Positions 1 through 8,495 of a DNA stretch of 64,000 nucleotides are shown here, piece after piece. Origin of the DNA: SbD1 sp049300095 (lineage in GTDB: Bacteria; Desulfobacterota; Syntrophobacteria; Syntrophobacterales; Syntrophobacteraceae); the NCBI GenBank assembly GCA_049300095.1, contig JBAQYM010000131.1, positions 1 to 64,000 on the forward strand, given 5' to 3'. The notes beneath the pieces were generated by a model. It did no database searches. It had not been told where the DNA came from and saw only the letters and a program-made list of their open reading frames with translations. A program made the translations under genes and the position numbers. Each line of letters begins with the position of its first letter. The first letter of the stretch is position 1.

Positions 1-144
1 AATCAAGTCTATCACTTGCTTGGATACTTGGTTCCGAACAACCGTCGATGTCTTCATGCTCAATGCCTCCATGGTTAAGACCATGAGACATTATAAACGG
101 TATTTTAGTATTTTCCAAGTCCCTAAGTTGTTGAATTCGCACGA

Positions 145-180
145 AAGGCCCTGGGTTCCGGCTTCCGCCGGAATGACGAA
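145..180. repeat. palindromic intergenic repeat fragment
   Basis: The stretch contains a short hairpin, TTCCGGCTTCCGCCGGAA, followed by TGACG. The same motif, in longer form, forms the arms of the element at 40581-40861 and of a fragment at 60976-61070. No convincing gene lies in bases 1-410. A 69-codon open frame over this repeat merely translates it. Confidence 0.6.
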
Positions 181-235
181 ACCGGCATTTTCCAGCTTCT
201 TTCACGCACCCGAAGACCTTTTTCAATAAGCTGAG

Positions 236-262
236 AATGCCGCTTTTGCGGCATCTTTTTTT
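236..262 (+). terminator. rho-independent terminator
   Basis: A perfect 7-bp stem (ATGCCGC, loop TTTT, GCGGCAT) is followed after one base by seven T residues. It would end a plus-strand transcript entering from before the window, since no gene lies between base 1 and here. Confidence 0.85.
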
Positions 263-410
263 GGGTTACTTAGAGAATGCCCTATTTGCATGCTTCGCGG
301 GTGAGGCGAGCATCATGGAAAGTTATGCTCATCATGGAACTCGTGGTGTCCAACGGGGCGGGGGCCAGTGAGGCCCTTGCCAATTCTTCAGAGCATTCGA
401 GGTTTACGCC

Positions 411-1382
411 GTGCGCGCTATGATATTGGCGGCTGGTCTGGGGACGCGGCTGCTTCCCCTGACCCATGTCCGCCCGAAGGTCATGATCCCGGTTCTGGGC
501 ACGCCCATCCTCGATTTTTGGGCCGAACGGCTGCGTCAATGCAAGTTCGAGGCGGCAATCCTCAACGCGTACCACCTCAAAGAGCGGGTGGTCGAGGAGG
601 TCGCGCAAAAGACCTGGCCCATTGCGATCGAGGTCCACACCGAACCGATGCTCCTGGGAACGGGCGGTGGGATCAGGACCGCCCTGGAATCGCTGGGCGA
701 TGATCCTTTCGCGGTGATAAACGGCGACATCGTCTGCAACGCCCCCATTGACCGCCTCTATGAGGAGCATGTGCGCTCGGGCGCCGAGGTGAGCCTGCTT
801 TTGCATGACTGGCCTGAATTCAATAACGTGGCGGTTGATGAAGAAGGCTCCGTGCTCGGGTTCGGCAAGGAGGCGCAACGGATTCGCGCCGGAAGGAACG
901 GGGTCCGGATGCTTGCCTTCACGGGGATCCATTTCATTAATCCCGCAGCCCTTCGCGAATATCCCCGAGGGGCGCCGGCCGACATTCTCGATTTTTACCG
1001 GCGCCTCATATCCTGCGGCTCCCCGCCCAGGGCGCTGTTTTCGCCCGGCCTTTTCTGGCGCGAGATGGGTTCCCTGGAAAGCTACAGGAAGCTTACGAGC
1101 GAACTCGGCGGCCTGGAGGAAAATATCCTGCCGCCGATTGTGACGGGACGGCGCGTCTGGATCCACCCGGAAGCGACGGTCTCGCCCGGGACCGAGCTGA
1201 AAGGTTCGGTCGTAATCGGGAGGGGAACCAAAATCTTGGATGGTTCGCGGCTTGAAGACGTCATCCTCTGGGAGGATGTGAGGATCGAGGCTGCAAGCTC
1301 TCTTAAAGGCTGTATCGCGGCCGACGGGACGGCGATTTCCGGCCGCCATTCGGGAAAAGTGTTCGTGCCGGGGCGCAAATGA
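411..1382 (+). CDS. NDP-sugar nucleotidyltransferase with C-terminal beta-helix (MurU-like)
   Basis: This protein should transfer a nucleotidyl group from NTP to a sugar 1-phosphate in the cytoplasm. The family signature is clear: LAAGLGTR at residues 6-13 with K23 completing the G-x-G-T-R...P-K motif, GTGGG at 83-87, and the metal-binding NGD at 104-106. Residues 250-305 form a left-handed beta-helix. Pseudomonas MurU, which pairs with AmgK, is much shorter (about 220 residues) and lacks this helix, so the substrate may differ. The chosen GTG start has CGAGG at 398-402 before it; an ATG at 420 is the alternative. It overlaps the next gene by four bases (ATGA), and that gene is a sugar-kinase-like phosphotransferase. 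The pair therefore probably makes a sugar 1-phosphate and activates it, as in MurNAc salvage. Class is certain; exact sugar is inferred. Confidence 0.85.
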   Translation: MRAMILAAGLGTRLLPLTHVRPKVMIPVLGTPILDFWAERLRQCKFEAAILNAYHLKERVVEEVAQKTWPIAIEVHTEPMLLGTGGGIRTALESLGDDPFAVINGDIVCNAPIDRLYEEHVRSGAEVSLLLHDWPEFNNVAVDEEGSVLGFGKEAQRIRAGRNGVRMLAFTGIHFINPAALREYPRGAPADILDFYRRLISCGSPPRALFSPGLFWREMGSLESYRKLTSELGGLEENILPPIVTGRRVWIHPEATVSPGTELKGSVVIGRGTKILDGSRLEDVILWEDVRIEAASSLKGCIAADGTAISGRHSGKVFVPGRK

Positions 1383-2470
1383 AGACGGATTCGCCATACA
1401 CTTACGGCGCGCGGGTCCTGCTCGAAAAAGCGGAGGAAATATCCGGGGCGCTCACTTTCCCGCCCCAGGGACCCGGTTCCCATGGTCTGTCGAAGAGGTC
1501 CGGGATTGCGCCTCTTTTCGGGGACGGTTCGGACCGGCGGTTTTTCCGCATTTTTTCGGGGGATACCACCTTTGTTGCACTTGTCTCGCCCAGGACCAGG
1601 GGGGACGGGATCGATGAAAACGATTCCTACCTCAAGATTGGCCGCCATCTCCGGGCAAGGGGGATACCCGCCCCGCGAATTTTCTTCGCGGATGTCGAGA
1701 ACGGGCGCTTTCTGCTCGAAGACGCCGGGGACCTCCACCTCCAGGGGTTCGTCCAGCGCAACCGGCGGGACCTGGAAAAAATCTACAGGCGCGTGATCCT
1801 GATGCTCGCTTCGGTGCACAGGAAGGCCCCCGAAGGTTTTTCACCCGACTTCTGCTTCGATGCGCCCCTGTACGATGCTCGATTCATTTTTGAGCGTGAG
1901 CTAGAGTATTTCAGGAAGTATTTTCTAAACGGCTGTCTGCGGCTCGAAATCGACCCGGAAAAGCTCCGCCCCGATTTCGAAAACCTGGCGGAAGCGGCGG
2001 GGGCGCGGGACATGCGCTTTGTTTTCCACCGCGATTTCCAGAGCCGAAATATCATGGTGCGCGGCGGCGGGCTCCGGCTCCTCGATTTCCAGGGAATGCG
2101 GTTCGGCCCCCCCGCCTACGACCTTGCCTCGCTGCTGGTTGACCCCTATGTTAAGCTTCCCCGCGGCCTCCAGGAGAGGCTTGCGCGGCTTTACCGGTCG
2201 TCGGCCGGTAGACTTTTCGATGCCTCGGGCGGGGAGTTTTACAGGACTTATGCGGCGGTAAGGCTGTGCAGGAATATGCAGGTCCTGGGCGCCTTCGGCT
2301 TTCTCGGCCTGGTAAAGGGGAAGAGATATTTCCTGGACTATATCCCCTGGGCCTGGGGACAGCTCCGGGAGTGGCTATCCGGGACCTGCCGGGGGCGGTA
2401 TCCCCGGATCGAGAAACTGGTTGCCCGGTTCGATGGGGAGTTGCGGCCGAAAAACTATAAAATTGAATGA
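1379..2470 (+). CDS. aminoglycoside phosphotransferase-family sugar kinase (AmgK-like)
   Basis: A protein of the APH/choline-kinase fold, probably phosphorylating the anomeric position of a sugar. The catalytic loop is visible as HRDFQSRN (H217, D219, N224) and the metal-binding LLDFQG follows with D236. The hinge-like FLLEDAG lies at 111-117. The ATG start overlaps the TGA of the upstream nucleotidyltransferase, so the two are translationally coupled. The gene order (nucleotidyltransferase then kinase) is the reverse of amgK-murU in Pseudomonas, but the pairing is the same and is the main reason to prefer a sugar kinase over an antibiotic-resistance kinase. The true substrate cannot be read from the sequence. 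Confidence 0.8.
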   Translation: MKTDSPYTYGARVLLEKAEEISGALTFPPQGPGSHGLSKRSGIAPLFGDGSDRRFFRIFSGDTTFVALVSPRTRGDGIDENDSYLKIGRHLRARGIPAPRIFFADVENGRFLLEDAGDLHLQGFVQRNRRDLEKIYRRVILMLASVHRKAPEGFSPDFCFDAPLYDARFIFERELEYFRKYFLNGCLRLEIDPEKLRPDFENLAEAAGARDMRFVFHRDFQSRNIMVRGGGLRLLDFQGMRFGPPAYDLASLLVDPYVKLPRGLQERLARLYRSSAGRLFDASGGEFYRTYAAVRLCRNMQVLGAFGFLGLVKGKRYFLDYIPWAWGQLREWLSGTCRGRYPRIEKLVARFDGELRPKNYKIE

Positions 2471-2578
2471 CATCCGCGCCCGTATCTGCTATATGGCGGG
2501 ATGCTGTGCCGAAGAGGCTTAATTTGAATCCGGCGGTTTGTGCGGCCGGGTTTTTGATTTTTCCGAAGGAGACTGAAG

Positions 2579-2719
2579 ATGGGTTCCAAGACTGAAAAAA
2601 CCGAAAAGATCAGGAACAGGAAAGAAGCCCCCAACAAGCCCAACCTGAAAGCCGAGCAAAAGCGACTTCGAAATACTATCAACGTCGTGGCGGCGCTGGA
2701 AAAAGAAAACCGCAAGTAA
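2579..2719 (+). CDS. small basic protein, 46 residues, unknown function
   Basis: An open frame of 47 codons begins with ATG eight bases after an excellent ribosome binding site (AAGGAG, 2566-2571). The product starts MGSKTEKTEK and ends EKENRK; it is very rich in Lys, Glu and Asn, has a short hydrophobic patch (NVVAAL), and no Cys. It looks like a soluble, partly helical or coiled peptide. The preceding 108 bases contain a GC-rich hairpin followed by a T-run near 2530-2560 that may end the upstream pair. No family is recognised. The strong SD and the codon pattern, similar to its neighbours, are the only support. Confidence 0.55.
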   Translation: MGSKTEKTEKIRNRKEAPNKPNLKAEQKRLRNTINVVAALEKENRK

Positions 2720-2935
2720 GCGCCCGACCGTCCTTATCCAATTTAGAGAGACACCGCGCTTCCGCAACCCGTAAGATAGATGTATATTTCTGACGGCGTG
2801 GCGGGGTTTTGGTGTTTTTTCTTTTTCCGCCCCCGTGCACATCGTCTGTTTTTGTAAACCGAGGCAGTTGTGTGACTATTCCGCACCAGTGTTGCGGGAC
2901 AGCGAAACCGATACCAAAGGGGAGGTTGAAACCTG

Positions 2936-3709
2936 ATGGGTGAGCCGGATGATTTTGCGGGCGGCGCCTCGAAGGAGGTGGTTCGGGTCGCGGCTACAAG
3001 CGATCTCCACTGCGGGCGCGGTCCCAGGGGCAGACTCAGGCCCGTGTTCGCCGAAATAGCCGAGCGGGCGGATATCCTGGTGCTTTGCGGCGACCTGACG
3101 CATTTCGGGTCGGAGGAAGGGATCGACGTATTTCTTCACGAAGTGGCCCCGGCGCTGGGAAAGGTCCCGGTGCTTTCCGTACTGGGGAACCACGATTTCG
3201 AATCCGGAAAGCGGGACGAGTTTTGGAGCAAGCTTTGCGACGCCGGCATCATTATGCTGGACGGGAACGATCTGGAAATTCGCGGTATCGGGTTTACCGG
3301 GGTGAAAGGGTTCGGCGGGGGATTTGGAGACTTTGCCGTGCAACCGTTGGGGGAATTGTCGGTCAAGAATTTTGTAAAAGAGACGGTGGATGAGGCCGAC
3401 AAGCTGGACGCGGGTCTTGCCAGGCTCGGTCCGGGACCGCGTATCGCCTTGCTCCACTATTCGCCGATCAGGGACACCATTGCGGGAGAGCCTCCGGAAT
3501 TGTTCCCCTTTCTTGGCTCCAGCCGCCTCGAAGAACCGCTTGACCGCCACGCCGTCACCGCGGCTTTCCACGGCCACGCGCACGGAGGGCATTACCGGGG
3601 CAAGACGCGAGGGGACGCGCCCGTTTACAACGTTTCCGCGGCCGTACTGAAGCGGTGCTTTCCCGACCGGCCCCCTTACCTCATGCTCGAAGTGCCGGTG
3701 ATGGGATGA
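2936..3709 (+). CDS. calcineurin-like metallophosphoesterase
   Basis: A two-metal phosphoesterase of the calcineurin superfamily. The metal-binding motifs appear in the family order: SDLHCG with D23 and H25, CGDLTH around residues 51-56, GNHDFE at 84-89, LLHYSP in the second half and FHGHAHGG near the C-terminus. Length (257 residues) suits a single-domain enzyme with no signal peptide. The start has GGGGAGG at 2919-2925. The flanking genes give no hint of substrate; it may act on nucleotides, phosphoproteins or a cyclic nucleotide. Family assignment is firm and function open. Confidence 0.9.
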   Translation: MGEPDDFAGGASKEVVRVAATSDLHCGRGPRGRLRPVFAEIAERADILVLCGDLTHFGSEEGIDVFLHEVAPALGKVPVLSVLGNHDFESGKRDEFWSKLCDAGIIMLDGNDLEIRGIGFTGVKGFGGGFGDFAVQPLGELSVKNFVKETVDEADKLDAGLARLGPGPRIALLHYSPIRDTIAGEPPELFPFLGSSRLEEPLDRHAVTAAFHGHAHGGHYRGKTRGDAPVYNVSAAVLKRCFPDRPPYLMLEVPVMG

Positions 3710-3716
3710 AACGATC

Positions 3717-4060
3717 CACCGCGGAGGCGCGGAGGCCGCGGAGAAAACGCTGAAGATTCATGACTTGAATGAGAGGTGGCCTGGAGGTTTCCGTCTTCAT
3801 GCTCCGCGGGTGACGCGAGCGCCGTGAAACATTGCGTTCACGGTGTAATTTGGAGTGCGGACGAGAGGGTGCGGGACGAGAGGGTGCGGGACGCCACGCG
3901 GGGCGATGGGTTGTGCCGCGCTTCACACATCCGGCTATTACAGCCACTATTTACCGGGAAATTCCATCTTCGCGGCCGTTGTGTTCTTCGTGAGCTTCGT
4001 GGTTGGATCACAGCCTTTCAACACGAAGAGCACGAAGGACACGAAAGGGTTATTCCCCCT
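3717..4060. repeat. intergenic repeat cluster
   Basis: The gap between the metallophosphoesterase and the DUF72 gene (convergent) holds three repeat types: a copy of the CACCGCGGAGGCGCGGAG family at 3717-3745; two tandem 15-bp units reading GACGAGAGGGTGCGG near 3861-3890; and an inverted repeat whose arms read CTTCGTGAGCTTCGTGG and CACGAAGAGCACGAAGG at about 3986-4042. No coding pattern was seen. Confidence 0.6.
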
Positions 4061-4087
4061 CCATGCAGGCCCCCAATCGATCCTGCC

Positions 4088-5113
4088 TCACCCCGGATCT
4101 TTCCGCTTTCTTGTTTCAGTGAATTCCATCGCGAGCTGCCGGGCAATGAGCGGAGCGTTTCCGCCGGAGCGGTTGTTTATAAGTACGTTGACTTCCTTTC
4201 CCTGCCCGACGGCCTCCCACATCAGTTCCGCCGTCCGCGGCGCCATGGCGGGCTGAAGCATTCCTTCGATCAGCCGGTCAAAAGGAAACGCCTTCGCATA
4301 GGCATCCTCGTAGCGGGTCCCGAGTGGGGTCATGAGGCGGATGACCGTCTGCCCGCCCGCGTCGATGAAACCGCCGCCCGCCCTTGCAAGCTGTTTCCCG
4401 AGGTCCGGAAGCCAGGTCCAGTGGGACAGGACCTGGCCTATCCCGTGCTTTCTCAACACATCGAAAACGGGCTCGCAAAGGTAGGCTTCGGTCCGGAGTT
4501 CGACGTGGTGCCGGGAATCCCGCGGAACGGAGCTGAAAAAGGCATCGAGCTCGCTCGCGAGGTCTTCCGGCGGGACGCGTTCAGTTTTTCGCTGGTATTC
4601 CTGCTCGAAGATAAACCCTTTCAGGTTCGGGCCGAGCAGATCGACGGCCGGGCGGTAAAACTGCGCGGTGAAAGCTTCCGGGGCAAGATAGTTTTCGTTG
4701 GGGACATATTCTTTCCCCCGCCACACCTTCCGTGCAAAAAACATCTGCGGGGTTTTGAGAAAAACGCGGTCGCCCGGTCCCATGTAACGGGCGTATTCCC
4801 CGAGTGTGCCCGCGCCGGGTGTGGGTTTTCCCCTGTTGGCCAGGGGCGCGTAAAAGGTGTAGTCGATTTCGAGCACCCGAAAGTGCTGAAAATATTCCCG
4901 CACCGAATCTATCGGCAATACCTCCTCGCGGAAGCTGCCTTTGCCCACCCTGTTCGAGCGGCTGGTTATCCTTCCGCTGTAAAGCTCCTCGGAATAGATC
5001 TGGCCGATCCACCCCTTGTAGCGGTCGCTTGCCGTTCCCAGGGAAACGGAGGGGTGCAGTCCGCGAAAGAGAAACCTTTCGGGATTAAACGTATTTTCGC
5101 TTTCGCCATCCAT
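4088..5113 (-). CDS. DUF72 (YecE-like) protein
   Basis: The product matches the DUF72 family, a TIM-barrel-like fold of unknown biochemistry. Features in order are SLGTASDRYKGW near the N-terminus (the family G-T-S...Y..W motif), LEIDYTFYAPL (family E-i-n-x-T-F-Y), a K-T-P stretch, and VELRTEAYL in the middle. The ATG at 5113 is chosen because AGG precedes it by ten bases; longer versions starting at TTG 5176 or ATG 5152 have no visible ribosome binding site. A 472-codon open frame on the other strand is a shadow. The gene faces the metallophosphoesterase and precedes nothing obvious, so context says little. Confidence 0.8.
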   Translation of the reverse strand: MDGESENTFNPERFLFRGLHPSVSLGTASDRYKGWIGQIYSEELYSGRITSRSNRVGKGSFREEVLPIDSVREYFQHFRVLEIDYTFYAPLANRGKPTPGAGTLGEYARYMGPGDRVFLKTPQMFFARKVWRGKEYVPNENYLAPEAFTAQFYRPAVDLLGPNLKGFIFEQEYQRKTERVPPEDLASELDAFFSSVPRDSRHHVELRTEAYLCEPVFDVLRKHGIGQVLSHWTWLPDLGKQLARAGGGFIDAGGQTVIRLMTPLGTRYEDAYAKAFPFDRLIEGMLQPAMAPRTAELMWEAVGQGKEVNVLINNRSGGNAPLIARQLAMEFTETRKRKDPG

Positions 5114-5246
5114 AAATGCGGGACCTCGTGTGCTTTCCGAACTACGCGCCATGGCCGCAATGTCATTGTAGAGCAAATTGGGATTGTAAAATAGAAATCG
5201 AGGCGCGGAATTTTTATAAAGATGGGAAGACGGGGGGGAAACCGGT

Positions 5247-5783
5247 TCAACCGCAGCCCTGGCCCTTCAGGATCAGTATGAAATAGGGCTTTTGCGGGTC
5301 GTTGCAGGTAACGACCGCGGTCTTTTGGGTTTCGCCGTTGCAGGCTTTCGGGTTGAGGTTCAGCGTGATCGTTCCCTCGCCGCCGGGAGGGATGGCCCTG
5401 TCGAACTGGGCCACCGAGCTGCCTCAGCCGGGCACCACTTTCTTAATATTGAGAACGGATTCGCCCGTGTTCTTGATGCTGAACCTGTGGGTGAAATCTT
5501 TACCTTCGCAGATTCGTCCGAAATCGTGGCTTGTCTCGGGGACGACGACCGCGGGGGACCCGCCGGCGGCCGCGACCGGCTTATCGGCCGTTTCGGAGGC
5601 ATAGGCCACAGGATCGAGAATGCAGATCTGGGGTTTTTCGGGATTTTGAGCCGGGGGTTTCCCGAGCTTCAGTTGAGCGAGGAAATTGTCGAGATATTTC
5701 GATGAGGAATCGGAGACATGCGCGCAACCGGCGACGAGAAAACATGCGAGGACGCAAGCCGTTATCACGACCAGCCGCTTCAT
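5247..5783 (-). CDS. DUF1573 lipoprotein, candidate selenoprotein (in-frame TGA)
   Basis: The product begins MKRLVVITAC and has a lipoprotein signal ending LVAGC (Cys20), so it should be lipid-anchored. From residue 84 it follows the DUF1573 immunoglobulin-like domain (SHDFGRI, then FSIKNTGESVLNIKKV). At codon 120 (5424-5426) the frame meets TGA, yet it continues for 58 codons as perfect DUF1573 sequence (SSVAQFDRAIPPGGEGTITL) to a TGA at 5247-5249. The TGA sits where the family has the first Cys of a CGC(T/S) motif: here it reads Pro-Gly-TGA-Gly-Ser-Ser. A SECIS-like hairpin starts 8-10 bases downstream. Insertion of selenocysteine is the best reading; a recent nonsense mutation is the alternative. 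The start has a GAGGGGGG ribosome site seven bases upstream. The gene stands alone. Confidence 0.75.
5391..5415 (-). promoter_or_regulatory. candidate bacterial SECIS element
   Basis: In the minus-strand RNA the TGA codon is followed by GGCAGCUC and then by an 8-bp stem, GGUGGCCC pairing with GGGCCAUC (one G-U pair), closing a nine-base loop AGUUCGACA. The loop begins 17 bases after the TGA and has G as its second base. Both fit the published bacterial SECIS pattern: apical loop 16-37 bases downstream, G among the first two loop bases. The element lies inside coding sequence, as bacterial SECIS elements do. Confidence 0.65.
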
Positions 5784-5930
5784 CGTTTTTCCCCCCTCTA
5801 TACCGTGGTCCAAAGTCTTCTATGCCCCCCGCGCGTACGTATGCACGAAAACACGGCATCAAGTCAAGCATATTTGGAGAATGATGGCTGAATCGAGCGC
5901 AAATAGAGGTGCGCTCATATCCGGCGGGTG

Positions 5931-8495
5931 TCAATGGATCGGGAGGACAAGGCGGAAAGTGACTCCCTCCTTGGGGTTATCGATCACTTCGACGCGGCCC
6001 TTGTGGGCTTCGGCGATCTTTTTCACAATGGGAAGGCCAAGGCCGGTCCCCTCTTTCTTCGTGGTAAAAAACGGCAGGAAAATGTCTTTTCGCTGATCGA
6101 AGGGGATGCCGCAGCCGCAATCGACTACTTCGACGATCAGCCGGGCGCCCTTCCTGAGGCAGTGCAGCTTGACAAAGCGACCCTTCGGCGTTGCCTCGAT
6201 GGCGTTGATCAAGAGGTTCAGGATCGCCTGCTTTACCCTCGCGCCGTCCATGAGTATCGGTTCGCCGGGGTAGCAGAGATCGACCTGGAGCTCGATGCCT
6301 TTCTTATCGGCGATCTGCCTGGCGATATCGAGACTTTCCTGGATCAGGTGGTAGATGTCCTCGGGGGTCTTTTCCAGTTCGAGCGGCCTGGAGAAATCGA
6401 GCATATTCCCCACCATGTGTTCGAGGCGGCGGGTTTCCTTGAGCACGATCTCCATTTTCTCCCAATCCGGAGAAGTCTTCGGGGTGTGGTTCTGGACGAG
6501 CCTGGCAAAGCCGCCTATCGCGATAAGAGGAGTTTTCATGTCGTGGGCGACACTGGAGAGCGCCCTTCCGATTCCGGCGAGGCTTTCGGCTTCGCCCAGG
6601 GCCTTTGCCGAGCGTCCGCGGACCATCAGCTTCCACATTCCGTCCATGAGAAGCGTCAACTGCCGCACGTCCGACTGGTCATAATCCCGTTCCTTGTTCG
6701 CAACGATTGCAAGGGCCACGATCCTGTCCCCGTCGAAAACGGGAATGCTGAGCAGCCGTTGCGGGGGTATATCGCCGCAGGGGAGTCCTTTGCCCCCAGA
6801 TTCGAGCAGGGCGGGGTCATTTATTATGATCGGTCTGCGCTTTCTAACCGCGTCCGCCCAGACGCCCGAATGCGCGATTTCATGGCGGACGGGCGCTTCC
6901 TGGAGTCCGCACGAGGGTATGTGCTCCGTGGCCCCGGTATGGAGGTCGAGTATTCTTTCGTCCTCGTCGAGAAAGCCGATCAGGCCGATCTTGCTGCCCG
7001 TGAGTTTCACCTGCTGTTCGAGCACGTAATCGGCGACTTCCTCCTCGGAGGACCAGCTCATCTGGCTGAGTTCCAGCAAGGCCTCCAGGCGAATTTCATC
7101 GAGTCGAAGCGCATTTTCGGCACGTCTGCGCTCCCGTATCTCCGATCTCAGGACCGCATTAGTCCGGGCAAGCTCGGCCGTCCGCTGCCGCACGCGATTT
7201 TCGAGTTCGTCGTGTGCCCCGCGGAGGTCCTCCTCCATCTTTTTCCTGTCCGTAATGTCCAGGATGTATTCGATAATGAGCGAAACCTCGCCGTCCAGGT
7301 CGAAAATCGGATGGGCGTGAATCTCCACGTGGCGCGGGGTCCCGTCCGGATCGTGGTGAATGTGTTCGGTAATCAAAGGCTTTTTTGTTTTTTTAATTTC
7401 CTGCAGGGGGCAGAAGTGTTCGCTTCCGCTGCATGGCGCATCGCCCTGGTGGAAGAGAGCGTAGCATTTGGTGTTCCGGGGGAGCTTATCGGGCGAGGCC
7501 GCCGAGTTTGCCATGACGACGTCGTAATTTCGGGCGTCGAGGACGTAGAAAGGATGGGACAAAGACTCCAGCACGGTATTGAGAAACGTGTTGCGATGGA
7601 TTAGCTCCTCTTCGGCCCTTTTCCTGTGCGTGACGTCGCGCGCCGTCCCGATAAGACCGGTGATGGTGTTCCCATCGAGCAGGGCGGTCGAGTTGAACTC
7701 CAGGGTTATGATCTCACCCGATTTAGCGCGCACCCGGACTTCCGCCGGTTCAAGCGTTTCCCCGCGCAGCGATCTCTCCCTCCTGTCCTGTATGAGCGGA
7801 AGGTCGTCGGGGTGAATGAGCGGGGTGTAGTCTTTCCCGATCCACTCGCGGGCGCTCCACCCGGTAATCTGCTCGAAGGCCGGGTTTAACGACAGGATCT
7901 TTGCTTCGAGTGATACCGTGTAGATGATATCCAGCGAGTTTTCAACAAGGGTGCGGTATTTCACTTCACTGTGCCTCAACGCCGATTCCGCCATTTCGCG
8001 TTCGAGGATTTCTTTTCTGAGCCGCGGGCCTGTCTGCCAGGGCCGGGGCGGTTCGCTCGCGGCCGAATCCTCCGGGTTGCCCTCGTGGGGATCGAGTTCC
8101 CGCTCGACCTTCTTCCGCTCGATCGCATACCTGATCGTGCGTTCGAGCACCTCCCGGCTGATTTCGCCTTTTGTCAGGCAGTCAACGGCGCCGACGTCCA
8201 GCGCCTGTGAATCGACTTCACCGTCCGGGCCCCTCAGCAAAATCATCGGGGGATCACATCCCTTGCGGCCGGCTTCGGCCAGGAAATCGATCCCAGTACG
8301 CTCGCCGAGTGTGTAGTCCACCAGAACGGCATCGTGGCAGGGAAGGCACACCGCTTCCAGCCCGGCCTCGAAGGAAGTCACCCAATCGAGCTTGAACTCC
8401 GTAAAAGGGGATTCCGACAGCAGTCCCCTTACCAGGGCGTACTCGCTCTCGTCTTTTTCTATCAACAGCACATTCACTGTTTCAGTCGTGCTCAT
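5931..8495 (-). CDS. hybrid sensor histidine kinase (REC-PAS-PAS-GAF-HisKA-HATPase)
   Basis: A soluble signalling kinase of about 854 residues with no membrane segments. Domains in order: an N-terminal receiver (phosphoacceptor Asp in AVLVDYTLGERTG); a PAS domain (KYRTLVENSLDIIY...RDVTHRKRAEEEL); a second PAS domain whose middle contains CSGSEHFCPL; a coiled-coil linker; a GAF domain (SKIGLIGFLDED...LLSIPVFDGD); HisKA with the phospho-His in SSVAHDMKTPL; and HATPase with LLINAIEAT (N box), VVDCGCGIP (G1) and GTGLGLPIV (G2). The ATG at 8495 is preferred over an upstream ATG at 8552 because the receiver begins right after it. The N-terminal receiver suggests it is the target of another kinase. 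No response regulator gene adjoins it, so its partner is unknown. Confidence 0.9.
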   Translation of the reverse strand: MSTTETVNVLLIEKDESEYALVRGLLSESPFTEFKLDWVTSFEAGLEAVCLPCHDAVLVDYTLGERTGIDFLAEAGRKGCDPPMILLRGPDGEVDSQALDVGAVDCLTKGEISREVLERTIRYAIERKKVERELDPHEGNPEDSAASEPPRPWQTGPRLRKEILEREMAESALRHSEVKYRTLVENSLDIIYTVSLEAKILSLNPAFEQITGWSAREWIGKDYTPLIHPDDLPLIQDRRERSLRGETLEPAEVRVRAKSGEIITLEFNSTALLDGNTITGLIGTARDVTHRKRAEEELIHRNTFLNTVLESLSHPFYVLDARNYDVVMANSAASPDKLPRNTKCYALFHQGDAPCSGSEHFCPLQEIKKTKKPLITEHIHHDPDGTPRHVEIHAHPIFDLDGEVSLIIEYILDITDRKKMEEDLRGAHDELENRVRQRTAELARTNAVLRSEIRERRRAENALRLDEIRLEALLELSQMSWSSEEEVADYVLEQQVKLTGSKIGLIGFLDEDERILDLHTGATEHIPSCGLQEAPVRHEIAHSGVWADAVRKRRPIIINDPALLESGGKGLPCGDIPPQRLLSIPVFDGDRIVALAIVANKERDYDQSDVRQLTLLMDGMWKLMVRGRSAKALGEAESLAGIGRALSSVAHDMKTPLIAIGGFARLVQNHTPKTSPDWEKMEIVLKETRRLEHMVGNMLDFSRPLELEKTPEDIYHLIQESLDIARQIADKKGIELQVDLCYPGEPILMDGARVKQAILNLLINAIEATPKGRFVKLHCLRKGARLIVEVVDCGCGIPFDQRKDIFLPFFTTKKEGTGLGLPIVKKIAEAHKGRVEVIDNPKEGVTFRLVLPIH

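Noticed and set aside
20..229. Open frame of 69 codons at the left edge
   Set aside because: It translates a palindromic repeat (WVPASAGMT is typical of such repeats) and has no ribosome site.
3776..5194. Plus-strand open frame of 472 codons
   Set aside because: It covers repeats and the complement of the DUF72 gene and shows no domain.
5424..5426. Reading the DUF1573 gene as a 119-residue protein ending at this TGA
   Set aside because: The product would stop in the middle of the domain, while the following 58 codons match the rest of the domain in the same frame.
5928..7604. Plus-strand open frame of 558 codons
   Set aside because: It is the complement of the histidine kinase with complete PAS, GAF and HATPase motifs.
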